The position numbers and the translations under genes were made by a program. A DNA stretch of 64,000 nucleotides, taken from Bifidobacterium breve. Lineage in GTDB: Bacteria; Actinomycetota; Acidimicrobiia; Acidimicrobiales; Acidimicrobilacustridaceae. The stretch covers positions 1 through 64,000 of the forward strand of contig CAMAYJ010000005.1 of NCBI GenBank assembly GCA_945862505.1. Reading direction: 5' to 3'. The notes beneath the pieces were generated by a model. The model did not search any database, was not told the DNA's origin, and saw nothing but the letters and a program-made list of their open reading frames with translations. Shown here piece after piece: positions 1 through 7,801 of the stretch (the first letter of the stretch is position 1; each line of letters starts with the position of its first letter).

Positions 1-195
1 AAGGCCCCACAGTGCGCTGGTGTCATCCACACTGATTTCGAGCGTGGCTTCATCCGAGCTGAAGTCATTCACTGGGATGAATTGCTCGAGGTGGGAGCGT
101 GGTCCAAGGCCCGTGACGCTGGAATCCTGCGGGTTGAAGGCAAGGAGTATCAGCCTGCTGATGGTGACGTGATGGAGTTCCGCTTCAACGTCTGA
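1..195 (+). CDS. ychF: Redox-regulated ATPase YchF, C-terminal fragment (5' end outside window)
   Basis: Frame 1 reads [73 protein letters not shown] and DGDVMxFRFNV are typical of the YchF TGS domain. Confidence 0.93.
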   Translation, partial: KAPQCAGVIHTDFERGFIRAEVIHWDELLEVGAWSKARDAGILRVEGKEYQPADGDVMEFRFNV

Positions 196-214
196 GGCTC
201 GTAGCATCGGCGCT

Positions 215-562
215 ATGTCGTCGAGCGAATCTTCGGGGAATTGGCTCGTCCTTGAAGGGCGCGTGCTTGCGACTCTTGAGATTGCGACAAACCGACGCGA
301 TCGTCGGCGCGGCTTACTTGGGCGCGACGGGGTTGAAGGAGCGATGCTCCTGCTATCGGCGAAAGCGGTACACACGTTTGGCATGAGATTCACGATCGAT
401 GTTGCCCATCTCGATGCGGATGGCACGGTTTTGCGACTTAGGACGATGAAGCCGAATCGTCTCGGCGCGTTCTTGCTGCGCTCGCGTTCGGTGATCGAAA
501 CCGAAGCCGAAGCATTTGCCCGTTGGGGCGTCGTTGAAGGCGACCGATTGGAGATTCGATGA
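215..562 (+). CDS. DUF192 domain protein
   Basis: 115 aa ORF with RRRGLLGRDG...AMLL...VHTFGMRFTIDVAHLD pattern of DUF192. Confidence 0.8.
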   Translation: MSSSESSGNWLVLEGRVLATLEIATNRRDRRRGLLGRDGVEGAMLLLSAKAVHTFGMRFTIDVAHLDADGTVLRLRTMKPNRLGAFLLRSRSVIETEAEAFARWGVVEGDRLEIR

Positions 563-1398
563 GTTCTTCAATGTCTGGTCGCTTGGTTCTCGTTGGAACA
601 CCCATAGGCAATCTTGGAGATATTTCGCCGAGGGCACTCGAGGCACTTGGACAGGCAGCAGTGGTCGCTTGCGAGGACACGCGCCGAACCGGTCGGTTGT
701 TGTCGCATTTCGGGATCGCGTCGCCGACCTACATCGTCGTGAACGAACACACCGAAGGCGACGCCGCAGAACGTCTACTCGGACATGTGCAGCGTGGCGA
801 CATCGTTGTTCTCGTGAGCGATGCCGGGATGCCAGGGGTTTCAGATCCTGGCGAATTTTTGGTCTCGAAAGCGATTGAAGCCGGCGTCACCGTCGAAGTC
901 GTTCCAGGTCCTTCGGCGGTACTTCATGCGCTAGTTGCGAGCGGTCTGACAACCTCGCGTTTCGTTTTCGAGGGTTTTCTCCCTCGTAAGGGACCCGGGC
1001 GGTCGCTGCGACTTCGGGAGGTTTCAGAAGAGCATCGAACGGTGGTCTTGTTCGAGGCCCCGCATCGGCTTGAAAAGACCCTCAATGATCTTGCCGATGT
1101 GTGCGGTGGCGAACGTCGCATTGTGCTTGCGCGTGAATTGACCAAACTCCATGAAGAAATTTGGCGTGGCTCGCTCGGTGCTGCGATCCAACGGTGCGCT
1201 GAAGTGGATCCGCGTGGAGAGTATGTACTGGTCCTCGAGGGCGCCCCGCCTGCAGCAGAAGCCACTGAGGAAGAGATTCGAGAAGCGGTGGAACTCGCGC
1301 TTAGCCGGGGCCTTTCGAAGAAAGACGCCGCCGCAGAAGTGGCGGAACTCTTTGCGGTTGCTCGTAACCGCGTGTACGAGATTGCTATCGCGCTCTGA
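559..1398 (+). CDS. rsmI: 16S rRNA (cytidine(1402)-2'-O)-methyltransferase
   Basis: LVLVGTPIGNLGDISPRALEAL...CEDTRRTGRLL...VSDAGMPGVSDPG; overlaps the upstream stop (ATGA). Confidence 0.95.
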   Translation: MSSSMSGRLVLVGTPIGNLGDISPRALEALGQAAVVACEDTRRTGRLLSHFGIASPTYIVVNEHTEGDAAERLLGHVQRGDIVVLVSDAGMPGVSDPGEFLVSKAIEAGVTVEVVPGPSAVLHALVASGLTTSRFVFEGFLPRKGPGRSLRLREVSEEHRTVVLFEAPHRLEKTLNDLADVCGGERRIVLARELTKLHEEIWRGSLGAAIQRCAEVDPRGEYVLVLEGAPPAAEATEEEIREAVELALSRGLSKKDAAAEVAELFAVARNRVYEIAIAL

Positions 1399-1418
1399 AG
1401 ATCAGAGCGCGATAGCAA
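1382..1418. terminator. Perfect 17-bp inverted repeat spanning the rsmI stop codon; candidate bidirectional terminator between convergent genes
   Basis: ttgctatcgcgctctga-aga-tcagagcgcgatagcaa; arms 1382-1398 and 1402-1418 are exact reverse complements. Confidence 0.8.
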
Positions 1419-1444
1419 CTAGCAGTGAATGATGCGTCAGTGAA

Positions 1445-2281
1445 TTACGCAGCTGGTCTGGCGTTCAGCATCGACAGCGCTGCGAACCCAACCATGTATG
1501 CACCGACATCGTTGTTCGGCGCGGCAACGGTTGACAGGCAGTCGGGCTGCTTCGACAAGAAGGAGGTGTCGGTTGTCGAGATCGGAACGACAACTTCTCC
1601 TCGGACTGCACCGGTTGCACAGGTCGGGATGTTGAGGTTGAACACCTGGGTCTTATCGATAGTTCCGTTTGCGATTGCGTCGCGGTTCTTTGTGAACCAG
1701 TCAATAACGACCTTGGCGGATTCGGTAAATGCAAACGGTCCTGCAAGCGCGCCGTTGCTTGTTGCCATCGCCGGAATTCCACGCTGCACGGCGGCGCGAG
1801 CGGCACCAACCGTTCCTGAAAGGTCAACAACGGGCCCAAGGTTGGCGCCGGCGTTGATTCCGGAGACAACAAAATCGGGGGTGAAATTGATGCCCTTCTG
1901 ATCAATCGCCCAGATCATGGAGTCGGCTGGTGTTCCAGCAACAGCCTTGACGGGGTAGCCGCCTTTGGTCTTGAGGTCGGTGGCGCTCAGCGTTCCGCCA
2001 GTGACAGTGCCGCCCTTACCGCTTTGCTGCGTGGCAGGAGCTACAACAGTGACCTCGACATTGGGCTGTGCGCGCAGTGCTTCGGTGATTGCGTTGAGGC
2101 CGTCTGAGTCGTAGCCGTCGTCGTTGGTCACAACGATTTTGAGGGTCTTCGGCGCTGCAGTGGTGGTGCTTGCATCGGAGTTCGTCGAGTCGGTACTGGA
2201 GTTGCCGCATGCGCCCAAGAGGAGCGCCGCAGCGACAACGACGGCACCGAGTACATGCTTCGGGGGGAAGTGACTCTTCAT
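1445..2281 (-). CDS. SurE-like 5'/3'-nucleotidase with lipoprotein signal peptide
   Basis: MKSHFPPKHVLGAVVVAAALLLGAC lipobox followed by SurE motifs IVVTNDDGYDSDGLNAI and SGINAGANLGPVVDLSGTVGAARAA; start trimmed from the ORF track. Confidence 0.85.
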   Translation of the reverse strand: MKSHFPPKHVLGAVVVAAALLLGACGNSSTDSTNSDASTTTAAPKTLKIVVTNDDGYDSDGLNAITEALRAQPNVEVTVVAPATQQSGKGGTVTGGTLSATDLKTKGGYPVKAVAGTPADSMIWAIDQKGINFTPDFVVSGINAGANLGPVVDLSGTVGAARAAVQRGIPAMATSNGALAGPFAFTESAKVVIDWFTKNRDAIANGTIDKTQVFNLNIPTCATGAVRGEVVVPISTTDTSFLSKQPDCLSTVAAPNNDVGAYMVGFAALSMLNARPAA

Positions 2282-2331
2282 GGTGTCCTTTTCTTGTCGG
2301 GTAGCCCACGGCACTTTAGGAGAAAGGAAGT

Positions 2332-3366
2332 TCATTCGAAAGCAGGAATAACCTCACGCCCGAACAGGCGAATCATCGCGGCGATGTCGTCAAAGGAGCC
2401 CAAAGATGCTTGGCCGGTGTCGGCGGGCAGACCGGCACCGAATGCCGTGTGCACGTGGTCGCACTGTGTGGTTGCTTCGTAGCCTCGGATTTGTCCGATC
2501 ACGCGTTCGGGGTCGCCCCAAAGCAAACGGTCGGCGGCGATGTCTTCGGCAGTGATGTTTTCCCCGGCATCGATGCGAGCGAAGAGTTCCTTCTCTTCTC
2601 TTTCCTCGGCAGATTCGCGCCAGTGGATCATCAGTCCGTCGACGTACACCGGCAGAACTTCGGTGCGAACTTGCTCGTCGCTTTCTCCGACCCACGCGTA
2701 GCGCCGGAGTATCCAGTCGGCAGGTTTATTGAGTGCGGCGCAAGCTGGCCGGTAGATGTCGAGACACCGGAGAGCGGCTGCGAGAGATTGCACCGGACCA
2801 CAGATCCATTCATCACCCAAACGCGCAGCTCGATCGACCGCGGCCGGGGCCACGCCCGCAACCCACAGCGGAGGACTGGGGGATTGAAGGGGCCGTGGAT
2901 GCACAGTGAGTTCGGGGAAAGAGTGAAAACGACCTTCGAACGAGGTGTTCTCGTTCTGCCAGACCAATCGCAGGATCGTGAGCGCTTCTTCCATCCGTGC
3001 GCCGCGTTCTTTGAAGTTTGAGTCGTGCACGTCGTATTCGAGTGGCCACCAGCCCATGCCGACGCCGAGGGTGACACGACCGCCTGAGATCTGGTCGATG
3101 GTGGCGACCTGTTCAGCAACGCGCACTGGGTTGTGGATTGGTAGTTGAAAGATTCCAGTGCCGACACGCACGGTTGAGGTTCGGGCAGCAACTGCAGCCA
3201 AGAACGTGAGCGGATCGCTCAAGTTGCCGGGCATGAAGTGGTGATGACCGATCGTGACGGTGTCGAAACCAGATTCCTCGGCAATGCGAGCGAGATCAAA
3301 GGTTTCGCGAAACGGATCAGGCGAAGAGAAATCTTTCAGGAGTGGAAGAGAGAGTGAAAACTTCAC
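2332..3366 (-). CDS. LLM class (F420/flavin-dependent) oxidoreductase
   Basis: VKFSLSLPLLKDFSSPDPFRETFDLARIAEESGFDTVTIGHHHF...LGVGMGWWPLEYDVH; GTG start overlaps the SDR stop. Confidence 0.87.
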   Translation of the reverse strand: MKFSLSLPLLKDFSSPDPFRETFDLARIAEESGFDTVTIGHHHFMPGNLSDPLTFLAAVAARTSTVRVGTGIFQLPIHNPVRVAEQVATIDQISGGRVTLGVGMGWWPLEYDVHDSNFKERGARMEEALTILRLVWQNENTSFEGRFHSFPELTVHPRPLQSPSPPLWVAGVAPAAVDRAARLGDEWICGPVQSLAAALRCLDIYRPACAALNKPADWILRRYAWVGESDEQVRTEVLPVYVDGLMIHWRESAEEREEKELFARIDAGENITAEDIAADRLLWGDPERVIGQIRGYEATTQCDHVHTAFGAGLPADTGQASLGSFDDIAAMIRLFGREVIPAFE

Positions 3367-4250
3367 AGCTCGAATGGTCCCTTGCCCATTTGGTCGCGAA
3401 CGGTGACGACCTCGGGTTGGGTAAGCGAACGTCGCTGCCAGTTCGCGCCATCGACGACAAGCGTGTGGCCACTGATGAACCGGGCATAGGGCGACGCGAG
3501 GAATGTTGCGGCCCATCCGAGTTCGCGTGGTCGACCAACGCGTAATGCGGGCTGACAGGCGTCTTTGTCATTGGTTCGTGCGAGGTTGCCTTTGATGTCA
3601 TCGGTCATGTCCTCGTGCGGCATCAGCCCGGGAACTAGCCCGTTGACCTGGATGCCGTACGGGCCCCACTCAACCGCAAGCGTTTCGACCATGTTCTTGA
3701 CGCCGGCTTTGGCGGCGGCGGAATGGGCGAACCCGGGGCCGCCTGTCCATGCATAAGTGGCACCGATATTGATGATGGAACCCGGCGTATTGGCATCGAT
3801 GTGACGACGGGCGAATTCGCGAGCGCAGAAGTACGTGCCGTTAAGTGTGATGTCTACGACAGTGCGCCACGCGTTTGCCGACATGTCTTCGGCGGGAACG
3901 GGAAAGTTGGCCGCGGCGTTGTTGATGAGAATGTCGGGGAGGCCAAACTTTGAAACCGCTGCATCGAATGCAGCCGCAATCGAATCAGGCTCGCGAATGT
4001 CGCACTGCACGGTGAGTACGGGGGCCCCAAGGGCAGTCATCGCTTCGTCGGCTTGTTCGAGGTGCTCAGGCTTGCGACTTGCCACGACGATGCTTGCGCC
4101 AAGTCGCGCGAATTCGGTGGCGGTGGCGCGTCCGAGACCAGTTCCGCCTCCTGTAATGAAAACAACTTTCCCGTCGTAGGTTCCGGCGGGGAGTGCTTGG
4201 GCGCCAAGTTCTGGTGCGTCAGGAAGTCCAATGGGTTCAGAGGTGGACAT
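3363..4250 (-). CDS. SDR family oxidoreductase (2,4-dienoyl-CoA reductase-like)
   Basis: VVFITGGGTGLGRATATEFARLGASIVVASR...NNAAANFPVPAEDMS; Rossmann TGGGTGLG. Confidence 0.87.
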   Translation of the reverse strand: MSTSEPIGLPDAPELGAQALPAGTYDGKVVFITGGGTGLGRATATEFARLGASIVVASRKPEHLEQADEAMTALGAPVLTVQCDIREPDSIAAAFDAAVSKFGLPDILINNAAANFPVPAEDMSANAWRTVVDITLNGTYFCAREFARRHIDANTPGSIINIGATYAWTGGPGFAHSAAAKAGVKNMVETLAVEWGPYGIQVNGLVPGLMPHEDMTDDIKGNLARTNDKDACQPALRVGRPRELGWAATFLASPYARFISGHTLVVDGANWQRRSLTQPEVVTVRDQMGKGPFEL

Positions 4251-4251
4251 G

Positions 4252-5031
4252 TCAGCTCCCGCGGTAGTTGGGTGTGCGATCTTCGGCGCGAGCAGCGCGG
4301 AATTCGGCGTAATCCTCGGACTTATTAAGGAAGGTTTGGTAGATCATTTCATCGGCCATCGAGGTCGTGATTTCGGGCTGAGCGAGATGTTGAATGACGC
4401 GACGGGCCAACTTGATCGTGACCGCAGGTGACGCGGCGATCTTCAGTGCCATCTCCATGGCGGTGTCGTCGAGTTCCTCGCGAGTCACGACGCGAGACAC
4501 GATGCCAAGAGCGAGCGCCTCTTGAGCGTTAAGCGACCGTCCGGTGAGCACCATGTCGCTTACGACGCCATGACCGCACATTTGAAAGAGACGGCCAACG
4601 CCGCCAGTGTCAGGGATGACACCGTGGCCTGCTTCGGGCAGCATGAATTTTGCATCTTCAGCAGCGATACGAATGTCGCAAAGAAGAGCTCGCTGGAAGG
4701 AACCACCGATGGCCCAACCTTGAATGGGGACAATGACGGGAGCATCGAGATCAAATAGCTGCTGGATACCCTTATGGCCGCGGGTCATCAATTCGTGATG
4801 TGTAAGCCCAGTGGTGTCGTTGCCGATGGAACCAACATCTCGACCTGACGACCACGAATGACCTTCGCCTCGCCAGACAACTGCTCGAACGGCAGGCGTG
4901 ACGCGAAGTTCGCCGAGGATGTCGAACAACTGCTTGTCCATGTCGTCAGAGAAGGCATTTCGCTTCTCTTGGTTGTCGTTGGTGATGACGGCGATTGGGC
5001 CATCGATCTCGAGTCGGACCTGTCCACTCAT
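4252..5031 (-). CDS. Enoyl-CoA hydratase/isomerase family protein
   Basis: MSGQVRLEIDGPIAVITNDNQEKRNAFSDDMDKQLF...IQGWAIGGSFQRALLCDIRIAAEDAKFMLPEAGHGVIPDTGG; start trimmed from the over-extended 595 aa ORF. Confidence 0.88.
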   Translation of the reverse strand: MSGQVRLEIDGPIAVITNDNQEKRNAFSDDMDKQLFDILGELRVTPAVRAVVWRGEGHSWSSGRDVGSIGNDTTGLTHHELMTRGHKGIQQLFDLDAPVIVPIQGWAIGGSFQRALLCDIRIAAEDAKFMLPEAGHGVIPDTGGVGRLFQMCGHGVVSDMVLTGRSLNAQEALALGIVSRVVTREELDDTAMEMALKIAASPAVTIKLARRVIQHLAQPEITTSMADEMIYQTFLNKSEDYAEFRAARAEDRTPNYRGS

Positions 5032-5145
5032 GGTTCCCCCTAGCAGCATGCGAGTCTTCGCAGTCTTGCCGACTCTGCCGATCCAGGCGAACAAGTCGAA
5101 ACCTTCGGCGGGGTGAGCCACACTTGAGCCAAACGAGGGGGAGCT

Positions 5146-6006
5146 ATGCGCTGGAAAATCGGTGACGTCACTGTCACGAAGGTTGTGGAACTTGAACAAG
5201 AGTTGCCCCTGAAGGGGTTGCTTCCTGCTGCGACCGAGGAGGCACTTGCACGGCACCTTTCTTGGCTCATGCCCCATTTCATTGATGACGAGGGGAACAC
5301 CGACCTCTCGATTCACGCGTTTGTGGTTGAAAGCGATGGGCTTCGAATCATCGTTGATACATGCGTAGGTGATCGAGACATGGCCGGACTCCCAGGCTTT
5401 ACTGGCGATCCCGCCTTTCTGAAGCGACTCGCCGCAGCAGGTTTTCCCGTTGAGTCGATCGACATCGTGTGTTGTACGCATCTCCATTTCGATCACGTCG
5501 GATGGAACACGCGACTTGAGGGCGGCAAGTGGGTGCCGACATTCCCCAATGCCCGCTATCTCTTCTGTCGAGCCGAATATGACGCGTGGATGGCCGAACC
5601 AGGTGGCTATGCCTGGAATCTTCCCGACACCGTTGCGCCCGTCGTCGAAGCGGGGCTTGTGGATCTCGTAGATGCTGATCATCGGGTCACTAGCGAAATC
5701 AGGTTTGTGCCGACCCACGGTCATTCGCCTGGGCATATGTCGGTCGTCATCGAATCGAATGGTGAGCGAGCGCTCATCACGGGCGACGCGACCCATCATC
5801 CGGTGCAATGGGCCGAACCGAACTGGGGAATGAGCGGAGATTGGGACGGTCCAATGGGCGCCGAGACTCGCCGCCGGATGCGCGATGAGCATGGCGATAC
5901 GGGCACGCTCATTCTTGGAACGCATTACGCCGCGCCGAGCGCTGGTCACATCGTTCGACGCGACGGACAATGGCAATTCGAAGCCAGTAGCGAAGAAGGC
6001 TTCTGA
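5146..6006 (+). CDS. MBL fold metallo-hydrolase
   Basis: CTHLHFDHVGWN, PTHGHSPGHMSVVI, ITGDATHHP metal-binding motifs. Confidence 0.88.
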   Translation: MRWKIGDVTVTKVVELEQELPLKGLLPAATEEALARHLSWLMPHFIDDEGNTDLSIHAFVVESDGLRIIVDTCVGDRDMAGLPGFTGDPAFLKRLAAAGFPVESIDIVCCTHLHFDHVGWNTRLEGGKWVPTFPNARYLFCRAEYDAWMAEPGGYAWNLPDTVAPVVEAGLVDLVDADHRVTSEIRFVPTHGHSPGHMSVVIESNGERALITGDATHHPVQWAEPNWGMSGDWDGPMGAETRRRMRDEHGDTGTLILGTHYAAPSAGHIVRRDGQWQFEASSEEGF

Positions 6007-6007
6007 A

Positions 6008-6763
6008 GTGGCGAGTGCGCTGTTCGATCTCACCGGCAAGGTCGCGCTAGTAACCGGAGCCAGTAAGGGCCTTGGGCGAGCGATGGCGTTGGGATTTGCC
6101 GATGCCGGGGCCGACGTTGTTGTTTCAAGCCGACGCGTCGACGCGTGTGAAGAAGTTGCGGAACAGATCAGGGCAAAAGGACGCCGAGCACTCGCAGTTG
6201 GGTGTCATGTGGCCGACTGGAGTCAGTGCGACGCTCTCATTGCTACAGCGGTCGCGGAGTTCGGCAAGATCGACATTCTGGTCAACAACGCGGGTATTGC
6301 TCCGGTTCCGCCATCGCTTGCCGGAGTTACCGAGGAACTGTTCGACAAAACGTTTGGGGTAAATGTCAAAGGTCCGTTGCGGCTGATGGCGATGGCTGCC
6401 GAGCACATGCCCGCTGGCGGATCGATCATCAACATCAGCACAAAAGCATCTCAACGACCTTCGCCGTTCACTGTTGTCTATGCCGGTTCCAAAGCTGCCC
6501 TTAATGCAATAACCCAGGCGACTGCTCAGGAGTTCGGGCCGCGCGGCATCAGAGTGAACGCGATTGTGTGCGGTCCGTTCATTACCGACAGTTTCAGCAA
6601 GGCGATTCCGACCCCTGAAGCGGCCGAACATCTCGCCAAGATGATCACCGTTGGTCATATCGGACAGCCCGAAGAGATTGTTGGAACTGCGCTGTTATTG
6701 GCATCTGATGCTTCGTCGTACATGACCGGCGCTCTTATCAATCTCGATGGTGGCGGTTCGTGA
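6008..6763 (+). CDS. SDR family oxidoreductase
   Basis: DLTGKVALVTGASKGLGRAMALGFADAGADVVVSSR...NNAGIAP...YAGSKAAL...YMTGALINLDGGGS; GTG start chosen just after the MBL stop. Confidence 0.88.
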   Translation: MASALFDLTGKVALVTGASKGLGRAMALGFADAGADVVVSSRRVDACEEVAEQIRAKGRRALAVGCHVADWSQCDALIATAVAEFGKIDILVNNAGIAPVPPSLAGVTEELFDKTFGVNVKGPLRLMAMAAEHMPAGGSIINISTKASQRPSPFTVVYAGSKAALNAITQATAQEFGPRGIRVNAIVCGPFITDSFSKAIPTPEAAEHLAKMITVGHIGQPEEIVGTALLLASDASSYMTGALINLDGGGS

Positions 6764-7743
6764 GCGAGGAACTTGTCAATGTTGAGCGCCTTGGCGTTTG
6801 GCTTGATGATCTTGGCCTTGAAGTCGGCCAACCGATAACAGTGGCGCCGCTCATGTCTGGTCGATCGAACGCGATGTTTACCGTTCACCGTGGTGGCTCT
6901 CGTTGGGTGCTTCGCCGACCCGCGCTCGTTGCCATTGAACGTGCAGACGAAGGAATGCGCCGCGAGTTTCGAATTCTGGATGCGCTGAATGGTTCGAACG
7001 TGCCTCATCCCGAGACCGTGGCGTTGTGTGACGACCGCGAGGTTCTCGGGTGCACGTTTTTCCTGATGCAGCAGGTTGATGGCATCAATCCTGCGCCACC
7101 GTTGCCTGAACCATTCCTTACGGAGGATCAGCCGAGCGTTGCGTTTGCGATGGTCGAAGCGCTTGCTGCGCTGCATGACTTCGATTGGAAATCAAACGGT
7201 TTGGCCGATTTTGGAAAGCCGGAGGGATTTCACGAACGTCAGGTTCAGCGTTGGACCTCACAATTGGCTTCCTATGGTGGACGCGAATTGTCACGACTCG
7301 AGAACATCACGACATTTCTCTCCGCCAACATCCCCGACACATACCAACCATCGCTCATGCACGGCGATTTTCATATGTTCAACGCTTTAATCGCAGCACA
7401 ACCGCCAGGCAGGGTGACAGCAATCCTCGATTGGGAAACGGCGACGATTGGGGATCCGTTGCTTGATCTCATCGGCTTCTGCGAGATATGGGGAAAGGCG
7501 ACCGCTGCGCCAGGTTGGCCCCGTCGGCAGGAACTCATCGCTCAGTACCAATCGCGCCGTTCGATTGAGATGCCCAGCGACCTCGCGTATTACGAGGTTC
7601 TCTACAACTTCCGCATGGCGGTGCTCTTGGAGGGGATCTACCAGCGCTCCTTGCATGACTCGACGCGGCCGAACCTCGAAGACGTTGGGGCAGGGGCGAT
7701 GGGATTTCTCAACCGAGCGCTTGAGGTGCTCGAGAGTCAGTAA
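6760..7743 (+). CDS. Phosphotransferase family protein (APH/choline kinase fold; ACAD10/LvaA-like subgroup)
   Basis: MSGRSNAMFTVHRGGSRWVLRRPA; Brenner/DFG-like LMHGDFHMFNALI...AILDWETATIGDPLLDL. Confidence 0.82.
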   Translation: MSEELVNVERLGVWLDDLGLEVGQPITVAPLMSGRSNAMFTVHRGGSRWVLRRPALVAIERADEGMRREFRILDALNGSNVPHPETVALCDDREVLGCTFFLMQQVDGINPAPPLPEPFLTEDQPSVAFAMVEALAALHDFDWKSNGLADFGKPEGFHERQVQRWTSQLASYGGRELSRLENITTFLSANIPDTYQPSLMHGDFHMFNALIAAQPPGRVTAILDWETATIGDPLLDLIGFCEIWGKATAAPGWPRRQELIAQYQSRRSIEMPSDLAYYEVLYNFRMAVLLEGIYQRSLHDSTRPNLEDVGAGAMGFLNRALEVLESQ

Positions 7744-7801
7744 TTCGAGGCATGTGATCGTGTGGTTCGTGTGAGCCAGTGAGCCTGCGTAGCCTTGCGG
7801 C

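Noticed and set aside
5032-6039. 595-aa - strand ORF extends the enoyl-CoA hydratase upstream by over 300 aa
   Set aside because: The extension is antisense to a well-supported MBL hydrolase CDS, lacks domain motifs, and the crotonase domain begins cleanly at the ATG at 5031 with a GGGGGA leader.
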